This document shows positions 42,406 through 51,410 of a stretch of DNA of 53,032 nucleotides, piece after piece. The position numbers and the translations under genes were made by a program. The stretch's first letter is position 1. Each line of letters starts with the position of its first letter. The DNA lies in assembly GCA_943787535.1 (NCBI GenBank), contig CALSMU010000018.1, positions 1 through 53,032 of the forward strand, read 5' to 3'. The DNA comes from an uncultured Flavobacteriales bacterium (GTDB taxonomy: Bacteria > Bacteroidota > Bacteroidia > Flavobacteriales_D > Parvicellaceae). The notes beneath the pieces were generated by a model. It had not been told where the DNA came from and made no database searches. It saw only the letters and a program-made list of their open reading frames with translations.

Positions 42406-43260
42406 ATGAAACTATATTCAATAGAAACAGGTAATTTTAAATTAGACGGAGGTGCAATGTTTGGAGTTTTACCAAAAGCTTTATGGGAGAAAACCAACCC
42501 TGCTGACAGCAACAACATGTGTACGTGGAGCATGAGAAGTATGTTAGTAGAAGATGGAAACAGGTTGATGCTTATTGACACTGGAATTGGTAATAAGCAG
42601 AGTGACAAATTTTTTAGTCATTATTACTTACACGGCGACAATAATTTAAAAAAGTCCTTGAACAAACTTAATTTTGGTTTAGATGATATTACCGATGTGT
42701 TTTTAACACATTTACATTTTGACCATTGCGGAGGCAGTGTTGAATGGAGAGATAGCGAGCATACGCAATTACAACCTGTTTTTAAAAATGCTAAATACTG
42801 GAGCAACGACAAGCATTGGAAATGGGCAACAGAACCAAATCCTAGAGAAAAAGCTTCTTTTTTAACCGAAAACATTCTACCTATTCAAGAAAGTGGTCAA
42901 CTTGATTTCGTAACACGAACTGACAGGATAACCAAAAATGTATTTGCAGGCATGGATGTCTTTTTTGCTGATGGACACACAGAAAGCCAAATGATACCCA
43001 TGATAAAGTACAAAGAAAAAACTGTTGTATTTATGGCAGATTTACTACCAAGTATTGGCCACTTGCCATTGCCTTATGTTATGGGCTATGACACGCGTCC
43101 ATTGCTAACAATGGACGAAAAGCTACAATTTTTAAATTTAGCAGCCGATGAGGAATTCATTCTTTTCCTAGAGCATGATAGCATAAATGAATGTTGTACT
43201 GTCCAACATACCGAAAAAGGGGTAAGACTTAAGGAAACATTGAAATTGTCTGACTTATAA
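42406..43260 (+). CDS. MBL-fold metallo-hydrolase
   Basis: A 284-residue cytoplasmic hydrolase of the metallo-beta-lactamase fold. The zinc motif T-H-L-H-F-D-H-C-G-G (about 104-113) is HxHxDH, with later ligands in A-D-G-H-T-E-S (about 192-198), F-M-A-D (about 208) and the terminal L-E-H-D (about 260). The N-terminus has L-M-L-I-D-T-G-I-G. This matches the AHL-lactonase/AttM-like or general MBL subgroup; the substrate is unknown. ATAAGG lies just before the ATG. It precedes the peroxiredoxin gene by 100 bases, with a separate promoter for the latter. Confidence 0.9.
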   Translation: MKLYSIETGNFKLDGGAMFGVLPKALWEKTNPADSNNMCTWSMRSMLVEDGNRLMLIDTGIGNKQSDKFFSHYYLHGDNNLKKSLNKLNFGLDDITDVFLTHLHFDHCGGSVEWRDSEHTQLQPVFKNAKYWSNDKHWKWATEPNPREKASFLTENILPIQESGQLDFVTRTDRITKNVFAGMDVFFADGHTESQMIPMIKYKEKTVVFMADLLPSIGHLPLPYVMGYDTRPLLTMDEKLQFLNLAADEEFILFLEHDSINECCTVQHTEKGVRLKETLKLSDL

Positions 43261-43308
43261 AAGTCAGTAATATTTTACAAAACTGCTATTTAAATTAATT
43301 TTAAGTAG

Positions 43309-43316
43309 TACTTTTG
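43309..43316 (+). promoter_or_regulatory. -7 promoter box (TACTTTTG) of peroxiredoxin gene
   Basis: A TAnnTTTG match 44 bases before the start codon, giving a short A-rich leader typical of highly expressed genes in this phylum. Confidence 0.5.
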
Positions 43317-43360
43317 TACTCACAAAAATTATAACAAACAATTATTTAAAAATATAAAAA

Positions 43361-43990
43361 ATGGGAGTATTAGTAGGAAGAAAAGCACCAGGATTTTCAG
43401 CAGCGGCTGTTACAAATGGTAACGATATTGTAACAGATTTTACACTAGAGCAATTTAAAGGGAAATATGTAATTTTATTCTTTTACCCAAAAGATTTCAC
43501 ATTTGTATGTCCAACTGAACTGTATGCATTTCAAGAGAAATTAGAAGAATTTAAATCTAGAAATGTTGAAGTTATTGGTGTATCAACAGATACTGAGCAA
43601 TCTCACTGGGGTTGGTTAAACATGGCAAAAAATGCGGGTGGAATTAAAGGCGTAACATATCCTTTAGTAGCAGACACGAACAAAACCATCTCAACGAACT
43701 ATGATGTTTTAGCTGGAGATTGGGATTACAATGAAGAAGGAGAAATGACTGCTACAGGTGAGCTAATCGCTTACAGAGGTTTATTTTTAATTGACAAAGA
43801 AGGAACAGTTAGACACCAATTAGTGAATGACTTACCCTTAGGTAGAAATGTTAACGAAGCTATGAGAATGGTTGATGCACTTCAACATTTAGAAGAACAT
43901 GGTGAAGTTTGCCCTGCTAACTGGGTGAAAGGTGCTGATGCTATGACTGCTACTCATGAAGGTGTTGCTGACTACTTAAGTAATCACTAA
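43361..43990 (+). CDS. typical 2-Cys peroxiredoxin
   Basis: A 209-residue thiol peroxidase that reduces H2O2 and organic peroxides. The peroxidatic Cys is C50 in F-T-F-V-C-P-T-E-L; the resolving Cys is C184 in G-E-V-C-P-A-N-W, so it works as a dimer. Y-P-K-D-F precedes the active site, and the catalytic Arg lies in V-R-H-Q (about 151). The resolving region followed by a longer C-terminal tail matches the PrxI/AhpC-like group that is reduced by thioredoxin; AhpF is not nearby. It is a single transcription unit with its own promoter and strong terminator. Confidence 0.95.
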   Translation: MGVLVGRKAPGFSAAAVTNGNDIVTDFTLEQFKGKYVILFFYPKDFTFVCPTELYAFQEKLEEFKSRNVEVIGVSTDTEQSHWGWLNMAKNAGGIKGVTYPLVADTNKTISTNYDVLAGDWDYNEEGEMTATGELIAYRGLFLIDKEGTVRHQLVNDLPLGRNVNEAMRMVDALQHLEEHGEVCPANWVKGADAMTATHEGVADYLSNH

Positions 43991-44011
43991 GTAATTTTAA
44001 AATATTCTAAA

Positions 44012-44049
44012 ATAAAAAAAGAGCCGTTTATAACGGCTCTTTTTTTTTG
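44012..44049. terminator. bidirectional terminator between peroxiredoxin and outer-membrane gene
   Basis: GAGCCGTT (44021-44028) TAT AACGGCTC (44032-44039), flanked by seven A and nine T, so both strands read as stem plus T run. It serves the peroxiredoxin gene (plus) and the convergent gene that ends at 44066 (minus). Confidence 0.88.
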
Positions 44050-44065
44050 AAATTCATGTCGAATT

Positions 44066-44821
44066 TCAAAACTTATAAACAAGCATAACATCAAGATGAC
44101 CTAAATCAAAATCAATAAAATCATCAATGGGATTGTATTGTTTAAATTGATCCGCTAATTTTTCTGAAATAGCCAAATAATAATTGAATTGAGGGGTTAG
44201 CTGCAGGGTCACCATAAATACTTCATCTAAAAACCAATCAAATCCAAAACTTACATCTATTCCTGTGATAAAATAATCACTACTATGACTTCCGGTGTAA
44301 AATGGATCTACATCATTGTCTATTCGATAAACTCCAATTGAATCAATCATTAATTCATTCTGACGATATTCAGAATAAAATTGCCCATACCCTAAAATAA
44401 TATCTGCTCCTATATGAAATCTGCCAGCACCGCCACCTTTTATCTCTTCAAACCCGATTCTTATATCACCTGTTTTATAATCTGATTCGTAATATCTATT
44501 TGTTATACTGGAATCAGAAGACCCTATAGTTCTAAAAGCATAAAAAGATGTCTTATTCGCAAGCGTCATATAATTGGCACTAAACCTTATATTCCTATAT
44601 CCTTTATTCCTCTTGTAGACTAGGCTCATTTTCGCGTTCCTATTCTCCCTTCCAAATGAAGAAGTGAATAGAGGTGATAAATTTACTCCTAGATAATTTC
44701 TTCTCGCCTCAAAAAAAATTGAATCTGATTCCTCAAAAAACAAACTGTCCTGGGCACTAGTTATAATTAAAGAAGATAGTAAAACCCCAAAAACCGCAAT
44801 GCATTTAACAAAAACTTTCAT
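44066..44821 (-). CDS. hypothetical outer-membrane barrel-like protein
   Basis: A 251-residue protein with a signal peptide (ends T-S-A-Q). The mature chain has many short beta segments with aromatic girdle residues and ends D-V-M-L-V-Y-K-F, with Phe last as in outer-membrane barrels. The family is not recognised. It is convergent with peroxiredoxin and lies 87 bases downstream of the membrane PP2C gene on the same strand. Confidence 0.7.
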   Translation of the reverse strand: MKVFVKCIAVFGVLLSSLIITSAQDSLFFEESDSIFFEARRNYLGVNLSPLFTSSFGRENRNAKMSLVYKRNKGYRNIRFSANYMTLANKTSFYAFRTIGSSDSSITNRYYESDYKTGDIRIGFEEIKGGGAGRFHIGADIILGYGQFYSEYRQNELMIDSIGVYRIDNDVDPFYTGSHSSDYFITGIDVSFGFDWFLDEVFMVTLQLTPQFNYYLAISEKLADQFKQYNPIDDFIDFDLGHLDVMLVYKF

Positions 44822-44908
44822 TCCCCCTAAGTTAAGGATTAAATCTATTAACTGTCAAATAAAAAAAATCAATCTGTGTTATAATCTAATTCTAATCTTC
44901 AAAATTAG

Positions 44909-46204
44909 CTACAAATTGATTCCAACAATACATACGTCATCAACTTGCTCCATTTCACCGCGCCAGTCATCAAAGATCCTATTTATATCGCTCTTTTTTT
45001 CTTTGGATGTTCTATGACTGATAGATAGCAGTAATTCCTTAAACTTTTTATGCTTAAACTTTTTACCTTTTGGCCCTCCAAATTGATCCACCATTCCATC
45101 TGTAAAAAGATAAAGCGTATCATTTTTTTCAAAATCAATCTTCACATTTGTAAAAGGCGTTCTTTTATCAAACTGTCCTATTGGTTGTTTATCAGCTGAA
45201 AATGTTTCTATTTTCTTCTCTTTTCCTTTCACTAGGTAAATAGGATTATTGGCTCCAGCAAACCAAAAATCTCCCGTTTTCAAATTCCAAGAACACAGCG
45301 ATATATCCATACCATCTTTCACCATATCATCACTTTGAGAAAAAGCCTCAATAACTAAATCTGTTGTTTTGTCTAAAATAGCTGCTGGAGCTATTAATTT
45401 AAATTCTCGAATCGCTCTATTCAATGCGCCATTGCACACAACACTAACCATAGCTCCTGGAACTCCATGCCCAGTGCAATCAGCAACTGCAAAAAGAATG
45501 TGACTTCCTACTTGTTCCATCCAGTAAAAATCACCAGCTACAATATCCTTGGGCTTATACAAAACAAAACTATCTGGAAAATACTTATTTACCAATCCCT
45601 GGTTTGGAAGAATAGCATTTTGAATCCGCTGCCCATAAGATATACTATCAGTAATCTCTTTATTTTTCCATTTTAACTGAGCTGTAAATTCTCCGACACT
45701 ACTTTCCGCTTTAAATTTTCGATTATTTACCAAAAAGGAAATGAACAATACAGAAAAGACAGTGATTATAAATATTAGCTTACTAATTCCTTCCACCTCA
45801 TTCATTAAAACGAACACAGTCATTAAAACAAACAACATTGAAATGAATGAAATGAATATTTTTCGACTTTCAAACCCTACGGTAATTGCCGAAATCACTA
45901 CCAAAAAACCCATATCATTGTTTGGGTTAAATTCATTCATTTTAAGCACGAAAAGCTGCCAAATCACAACTACAACATACAAGACAAGCATAATAATTTG
46001 CATGTTACGCTTAACCCATGAAAATTTAAAACTAGCAATTAATATAAATATTCCTACTGGCGCTAAAATCTCTTTAAATAATGGGGGGCTAACCGCTTCT
46101 GGATTCCCGTAAGCAAAAGCAAGCCCAAATAACGGAATCATTACGGCTAGTAAAAACAGTAGCAATCTGTAAATTGATAAATATTGATCTTTTATATCTT
46201 TCAC
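44909..46204 (-). CDS. membrane-bound PP2C (SpoIIE-type) phosphatase
   Basis: A 431-residue protein. Six to seven hydrophobic segments (about 10-165) form a receptor-like membrane domain with no periplasmic loop of note, followed by a short coiled coil and a PP2C domain (about 190-431). Metal motifs are G-D-F-Y-W-M, A-D-C-T-G-H-G-V-P-G-A-M, D-G-M-D-I-S, and near the end V-D-D-V-C. The catalytic domain closely resembles that of the receiver-PP2C protein at 210-1463, so the two may act on the same kind of STAS target but respond to different inputs. Confidence 0.92.
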   Translation of the reverse strand: MKDIKDQYLSIYRLLLFLLAVMIPLFGLAFAYGNPEAVSPPLFKEILAPVGIFILIASFKFSWVKRNMQIIMLVLYVVVVIWQLFVLKMNEFNPNNDMGFLVVISAITVGFESRKIFISFISMLFVLMTVFVLMNEVEGISKLIFIITVFSVLFISFLVNNRKFKAESSVGEFTAQLKWKNKEITDSISYGQRIQNAILPNQGLVNKYFPDSFVLYKPKDIVAGDFYWMEQVGSHILFAVADCTGHGVPGAMVSVVCNGALNRAIREFKLIAPAAILDKTTDLVIEAFSQSDDMVKDGMDISLCSWNLKTGDFWFAGANNPIYLVKGKEKKIETFSADKQPIGQFDKRTPFTNVKIDFEKNDTLYLFTDGMVDQFGGPKGKKFKHKKFKELLLSISHRTSKEKKSDINRIFDDWRGEMEQVDDVCIVGINL

Positions 46205-46399
46205 TATAAGTATAAAACATGCGAAATATAGTAACTATAATCTTTAAAAAAGAAAATAATTAAAGCATTCCCATTATACCCTATTAAGCGCCATCCATTT
46301 TACCTCCATGAGCTCCATTTATTTAGAAAAAAACCTTACTTTGTGCAAAATTACCGGATTAATCACGTTTTACTATTGATTAATTCAATTTATGAATAG

Positions 46400-49192
46400 A
46401 TGAAAACAAAACGTTGGCTACCCTTCTTGGTAACTTTATTATTAACTTTAGTTAACCTTGAAACCTTTGCCCAATCCACAATTACGGGAACAATAATTGA
46501 AAAATCTTCCGGTGAAACGATTATTGGAGCTGCCATTCTCGAAAAGGGCACATCTAACGGATGTGTAACTGATTACAATGGAAAATTCCGATTAAAATCA
46601 GACAACAACTATCCAATCACTCTCATCATTCGTTTTATTGGGTATACTACTCAGGAGTTAATTGTCAAATCTGCTAGTGATAAAATAAAAATCATGCTAA
46701 CAGAAGATAGCCAACAATTAGATGCGGTAGAAATAAGAGAGATTAGTATTTCTCAAAAGCAAAAAGAATCAGCATTAACAGTTGAGTCCATGGGGGTTCA
46801 GGCCATTAAACAAAATTCTTCTGCTGATTTTTATGAAGGTCTAGGAAACTTAAAAGGAGTCGATTTAACAGCTGCGAGTATTGGATTTAAAGTGATTAAT
46901 ACGCGTGGATTTAACTCGACATCTCCGGTTCGATCATTGCAGATTATAGATGGTGTAGACAACCAAGCTCCAGGTTTAAATTTTTCTCTGGGTAATTTCT
47001 TAGGCGTATCTGAACTAGATGTAAAAAAAGTAGATTTAATTGTTGGTGCTAGCTCTGCATTTTATGGACCCAATGCTTTTAACGGAGTTATTGGCATGGA
47101 AACAAAAGACCCATTCTTTTTCGAAGGATTGAGCGTAATGGCAAAAGGAGGTGAAAGAAATTTAGCAGACTTCTCCCTAAGATATGCACATGTATTTAAG
47201 AACAAAGACAGTGTTGATAGATGGGCCATGAAATTTAACCTTTCCTATCTGCGGGCGGATGACTGGGTAGCGGATAATTACGACTCGATATTCGAGAGCG
47301 AAAGTTCTATTGACAATTGGGGTGGATATGATGCTGTAAATAGATATGGCGATGAGTTAGGCGTTCGATATAACAGCAAGGGAGATTCAGTTAACAGACC
47401 CGGTTTAGGGGTTTTCTACAGAACTGGCTACGAGGAAAAAGACATTGTGGATTATGATACAGAAAACTTAAAGGCAAACCTTGCTTTGCATCATAAATTT
47501 AAAAATAACTCTCAATTCATAGCTTCTTCAAGCTTTGGCACCGGAACCACTGTTTATCAAGGGGACAACCGATATAGCCTAAAAGACATATTGTTTTTTC
47601 AGAATAAAATTGAATACAAGAGCAATAAAGGTTTTATTAGGGCTTATGCAACCCATGAAGATGCGGGCAACTCTTACGATGCCGTATTTACAGCTCTTTT
47701 AATGCAAAATGCAGCAAAAAGTGATAGCGATTGGGCGAAAGATTATGCGAATTATTGGGCTACATATATTTCAAATAAAATAAAAAACCTACCAGGATAT
47801 CCCCAGCCAGTGCAAACACCAAACGGATGGGAAACAGATACAGATGCAATTGGGGAATTTCTTTTAGGAATTGGAGATAGTCTCGACATATGGCATGCAG
47901 AAGCAAGGGCTGCTGCAGATTCTCCTTTTTCAGGTGCGTTAATTAAAGATGATAATACATACAGATTTGAACCGGGAACTGCAGCTTACGACTCGCTTTT
48001 AAATAGTATAACCTCAAAGACTGCCTTTACAGAAGGAGGATCTAAATTTTACGATAAAAGTGCTCTCTATCATATTCATGCAGAGCGAAGATTCTCTTTA
48101 GATACAAATCAATTTTTCAAACTGGATATTACCACTGGTGGAAATTACAGAATGTATACTCCGATGTCTCAAGGAACATTATTTAGCGATTCAACGGAAA
48201 GAATCACCAACCAAGAGGGTGGCCTTTATTTAGGCCTAGAAAAACGATTTTTAGAAGAAAAATTAAAAGTAAATGGGACATTTCGAGCAGATAAAAATCA
48301 AAATTTCGATATGGTATTCTCCCCAGCAGCTTCCATGGTATACAAGTTTGACATAAACAATATATTGCGATTCTCTTTTTCTTCAGCAACAAGAAATCCT
48401 ACACTGCAAGATCAATATTTATATTACAATACGGGTAGAGCAATTTTGCTAGGAAACATTAATGGCTATGACTCTCTAACAACTACTGAATCTGTTGGCT
48501 GGCTTCTTGATACACAAAATCCAGACACATTAGTTTATTTTAATGTTGCTCCGATTGTCCCTGAAAAAGTAAAAACAATTGAATTGGGCTTCAGAACATT
48601 AATTAACAAAAGTATTTATGTTGACGCAGGCTATTATTATAGTTTCTATAAAGATTTCATTGGATACAACATTGGAGTTGAACCGACAATAGAGCCTATA
48701 ACTAACTCATTAAACCCAAATAAAACTACTGCCTATCGAATAGCTGCAAATGCCGAAACTGGAGTTACCACTCAAGGATTTTCGATTGGAATAAATTACT
48801 ATTTTAAGAAATATGTTAAAATAAGCGGTAACTATTCTTGGAATAAATTAAACACGCAGGATTCGTTAGACCCAATAATTCCTGCATTTAACACCCCTGA
48901 ACATAAATTCAATATTGGAGTAACCGGAAGTGAAATAAAGAAGTTTGGATTTAATGTAAATCTCAAATGGATTGAAGGTTTCTTATACGAAGGTTCTCCT
49001 CAATTCACGGGTATCGTTCCAACTTATTATTTATTGGATGCACAGGTTAATCGAAAAGTTCCAAAAATTAATGCTATATTTAAACTTGGAGTATCAAATA
49101 TTTTAAACAGAAAACAATTTCAAGTTTATGGAGGACCTCGTGTAGGTAGGATGGCATACGTATCCGTAACCATCGATTTGGATGACATTTAA
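46400..49192 (+). CDS. TonB-dependent receptor
   Basis: A 930-residue outer-membrane transporter. The signal peptide ends F-A-Q; a carboxypeptidase-regulatory-like beta domain (about 28-110) carries T-G-T-I-I-E-K-S-S-G-E-T-I-I-G-A-A. The plug (about 120-235) has I-N-T-R-G-F-N-S, I-D-G-V-D-N-Q and G-A-S-S-A-F-Y-G-P-N-A-F-N-G, and a barrel ends in Y-V-S-V-T-I-D-L. No SusD partner is adjacent, so it is not a standard Sus pair. Substrate unknown. A T9SS hydrolase-like gene starts 37 bases downstream and may share the transcript. Confidence 0.93.
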   Translation: MKTKRWLPFLVTLLLTLVNLETFAQSTITGTIIEKSSGETIIGAAILEKGTSNGCVTDYNGKFRLKSDNNYPITLIIRFIGYTTQELIVKSASDKIKIMLTEDSQQLDAVEIREISISQKQKESALTVESMGVQAIKQNSSADFYEGLGNLKGVDLTAASIGFKVINTRGFNSTSPVRSLQIIDGVDNQAPGLNFSLGNFLGVSELDVKKVDLIVGASSAFYGPNAFNGVIGMETKDPFFFEGLSVMAKGGERNLADFSLRYAHVFKNKDSVDRWAMKFNLSYLRADDWVADNYDSIFESESSIDNWGGYDAVNRYGDELGVRYNSKGDSVNRPGLGVFYRTGYEEKDIVDYDTENLKANLALHHKFKNNSQFIASSSFGTGTTVYQGDNRYSLKDILFFQNKIEYKSNKGFIRAYATHEDAGNSYDAVFTALLMQNAAKSDSDWAKDYANYWATYISNKIKNLPGYPQPVQTPNGWETDTDAIGEFLLGIGDSLDIWHAEARAAADSPFSGALIKDDNTYRFEPGTAAYDSLLNSITSKTAFTEGGSKFYDKSALYHIHAERRFSLDTNQFFKLDITTGGNYRMYTPMSQGTLFSDSTERITNQEGGLYLGLEKRFLEEKLKVNGTFRADKNQNFDMVFSPAASMVYKFDINNILRFSFSSATRNPTLQDQYLYYNTGRAILLGNINGYDSLTTTESVGWLLDTQNPDTLVYFNVAPIVPEKVKTIELGFRTLINKSIYVDAGYYYSFYKDFIGYNIGVEPTIEPITNSLNPNKTTAYRIAANAETGVTTQGFSIGINYYFKKYVKISGNYSWNKLNTQDSLDPIIPAFNTPEHKFNIGVTGSEIKKFGFNVNLKWIEGFLYEGSPQFTGIVPTYYLLDAQVNRKVPKINAIFKLGVSNILNRKQFQVYGGPRVGRMAYVSVTIDLDDI

Positions 49193-49229
49193 CTAACAAA
49201 AATAGAAATCAATAACTAAAACTAGAATT

Positions 49230-50789
49230 ATGAAAAAAAAATTACTTTTAACTGCGGCATTTTGCGCTTCGCTTATTGGACATGAAACTACTGCCCAAAC
49301 GCGCTACCTGGATGCAGACTTCTTCAGCAGCGTTACAGTTACATCCAATGTAGTCTACGGAAACAATCTAGGCGTGCTAACAGGAGCTCCAGTGGCAGAG
49401 GACCTACTAATGGATGTTTACGAACCGTCGGGAGATGTAGCAACCGATCGTCCATTAATATTGTATTTGGCTACGGGTAGTTTTTTACCAAGATACATTA
49501 ACCAATCAGCGACTGGATCAAAAACAGATAGTGCAACGGTGGAAATTTGCACTCGCTTGGCAAAACAAGGATATGTTGTTGCTGCAGTAGACTATAGGAA
49601 AGGTTGGAATCCAAATGAACCTATTACAGACGATAGAACACAAAGTATTTTGCAAGCAGTTTATAGAGGTTTACAAGATGCTAAAACCTGTGTTCGTTAT
49701 TTCAGAAAAGATGTTGCCACAAACAATAACTCTTATGGAATTGACGATACAAGGATAGCTATTGGTGGTCAAGGATCAGGTGGATATATTTCTCTAGCCT
49801 ACGGGGCATTGGATAAATTGTCTGAAATTCAACTACAGAAATTTTACAATTTTTCAAGTAACGAATATATGGTTGACACAACCTTAATGGGTAATTGGAG
49901 TGGATTAGGAGGAAACCCTGCTTTAAATACAAATAACCACGCTGGATATTCTGACGATATATTAATGACTTTCAATATTGGTGGTGCTATTGGTGATTCT
50001 TCTTGGATAGAAGCAGGAGAAGTACCAATTATTACCATGCAAGGTCAAGCGGATTACTTCGCTCCTTTTCAATACGGTATTGTAACCGTACCTGGAACAA
50101 CTGTTTTTGTTATTGACGTAAGTGGATCTAGTGACATTAGTAGAATGCAAGAAAAATTTGGAAATAATGATGTATTCAAAACACCTGCTATTTCTGATGC
50201 TTACACAGCGCGTGCAAATGCTTTCAACACTGCAAATAATGCAACTTACGGAAACGCAGGTGACGAGGGATTATTTGCTTTTGAAGGCGCTGCAAACGGA
50301 AATGGACCATGGGAATGGATAGATACAGTAGCGGTAAAAGCAGAAGCTACTGCTTGGGGTCAAGATGGTGATGTTATATTAGATAATTTCTATGCTGCTA
50401 ATCCCCTTTTTGAATACCTATATGTAACTGGAGGATATGCAGCTGCGCGAGCACGAGCAATTGCTTATTGTGATACGATACAAGGATATTTATCTCCTAG
50501 ATTATACAGAGGTTTGTTAGAGCAACCTTTTTCAGTAGCGGAATTTTCTGCGACTGAGGTAAGTGTTTACCCTAATCCAGCAACAGATCAAATTGCTTTT
50601 GTTTCTGAAGACAATAATCCTATTTCTGAAATATTATTTTACGCCTTAGATGGAAAAGTAGTAAGAAGAGAAGCTAACATCAATACAACCAATGTTGTTA
50701 TTTCTAATTTAGATTTACCGAAAGGAATTTATTTTGCGAACCTGCGTTTTAAGGGAGCTAATACTGTCAAAAAGATAGTAATACAATAG
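49230..50789 (+). CDS. T9SS-exported alpha/beta-hydrolase-like protein, altered nucleophile elbow
   Basis: A 519-residue protein with a signal peptide (ends T-A-Q). The hydrolase fold runs about 30-430, with the oxyanion-side L-I-L-Y-L-A-T-G-S, the D-Y-R-K-G-W strand, and an elbow reading G-G-Q-G-S-G-G-Y, where the family normally has G-x-S-x-G; the central position is Gly. A late D-x-x-x segment is present, but no convincing His was placed. The C-terminal 75 residues are a type A sorting tail: Y-P-N-P-A, then A-L-D-G-K-V-V-R and G-I-Y-F-A. Exported to the surface or medium. It may be a binding protein rather than an enzyme. Confidence 0.8.
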   Translation: MKKKLLLTAAFCASLIGHETTAQTRYLDADFFSSVTVTSNVVYGNNLGVLTGAPVAEDLLMDVYEPSGDVATDRPLILYLATGSFLPRYINQSATGSKTDSATVEICTRLAKQGYVVAAVDYRKGWNPNEPITDDRTQSILQAVYRGLQDAKTCVRYFRKDVATNNNSYGIDDTRIAIGGQGSGGYISLAYGALDKLSEIQLQKFYNFSSNEYMVDTTLMGNWSGLGGNPALNTNNHAGYSDDILMTFNIGGAIGDSSWIEAGEVPIITMQGQADYFAPFQYGIVTVPGTTVFVIDVSGSSDISRMQEKFGNNDVFKTPAISDAYTARANAFNTANNATYGNAGDEGLFAFEGAANGNGPWEWIDTVAVKAEATAWGQDGDVILDNFYAANPLFEYLYVTGGYAAARARAIAYCDTIQGYLSPRLYRGLLEQPFSVAEFSATEVSVYPNPATDQIAFVSEDNNPISEILFYALDGKVVRREANINTTNVVISNLDLPKGIYFANLRFKGANTVKKIVIQ

Positions 50790-50805
50790 TTTTCTATTTC
50801 AATAT

Positions 50806-50844
50806 AAAAAAGCCCTTTGTTCTCACAAAGGGCTTTTTTTTGAA
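50806..50844 (+). terminator. terminator of the TonB receptor/hydrolase unit
   Basis: AAAGCCCTTTGT (50809-50820), loop TCTC, ACAAAGGGCTTT (50825-50836): a perfect 12-base stem with a T run after it, 19 bases after the stop. Confidence 0.9.
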
Positions 50845-50904
50845 AGTTTTTTATGGATTAATGATAGTATTCATAAAAAATGCTCTAATTAAAGTAGATA
50901 TAGT

Positions 50905-50912
50905 TATATTTG
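50905..50912 (+). promoter_or_regulatory. -7 promoter box (TATATTTG) ahead of small acidic protein and SulP
   Basis: Perfect TAnnTTTG, placing transcription start near 50918. It is the only strong box seen between the previous terminator and SulP. Confidence 0.5.
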
Positions 50913-50969
50913 TAATCAAAGTACTCCGTTTTGATAACCAGAAATAACAATAAGATTTATAAAAATTTC

Positions 50970-51281
50970 ATGCTATCATTGAGAATGTTAAGTATACAAT
51001 TTACTTTCTTATTTCTAGCGTCAAATTTCTTATTACCCGGGTTAGTACAATCTATATATACTGAAAGTGAGTATTACTCGGAATGGATTGAAATAGACTT
51101 AGGCGAAGAGGGCGAAAATGAAGTTGAAGAAAATGAAGAAATATTCAATGATGATTTTTTTCACAGGTCTCCTCAAGCTCACCGGAATACTACTTTGATT
51201 AACTCTATTAGTTATCCCCCTTGTAAACTGCCTCATTTGTATATAGATGAGATCAACACACCACCACCTGAATTGAGTTAA
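50970..51281 (+). CDS. small acidic secreted protein upstream of SulP
   Basis: A 103-residue protein from the ATG at 50970. A hydrophobic N-terminal segment is followed by an acidic stretch (about 40-60, D-L-G-E-E-G-E-N-E-V-E-E-N-E-E), then a Cys/His-containing tail with C-K-L-P-H-L-Y and a P-P-P-E-L-S end. The PPPE-type tail after an acidic region occurs in small Bacteroidota proteins next to transporters. A TTG at 50931 would add 13 residues. Role unknown; perhaps a partner of the SulP transporter 129 bases downstream. Confidence 0.6.
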   Translation: MLSLRMLSIQFTFLFLASNFLLPGLVQSIYTESEYYSEWIEIDLGEEGENEVEENEEIFNDDFFHRSPQAHRNTTLINSISYPPCKLPHLYIDEINTPPPELS

Positions 51282-51410
51282 TTCACTTATTTTTTAGTTG
51301 AATCCTTCAGCTATTCGATTTTTTTTGTACTGTAATACTAAAAAAATCAAAGTTCAAATTAAATTATAAAATTATTTCATTTGTTGGGAAACCAACTCAT
51401 ATTAATCGAT

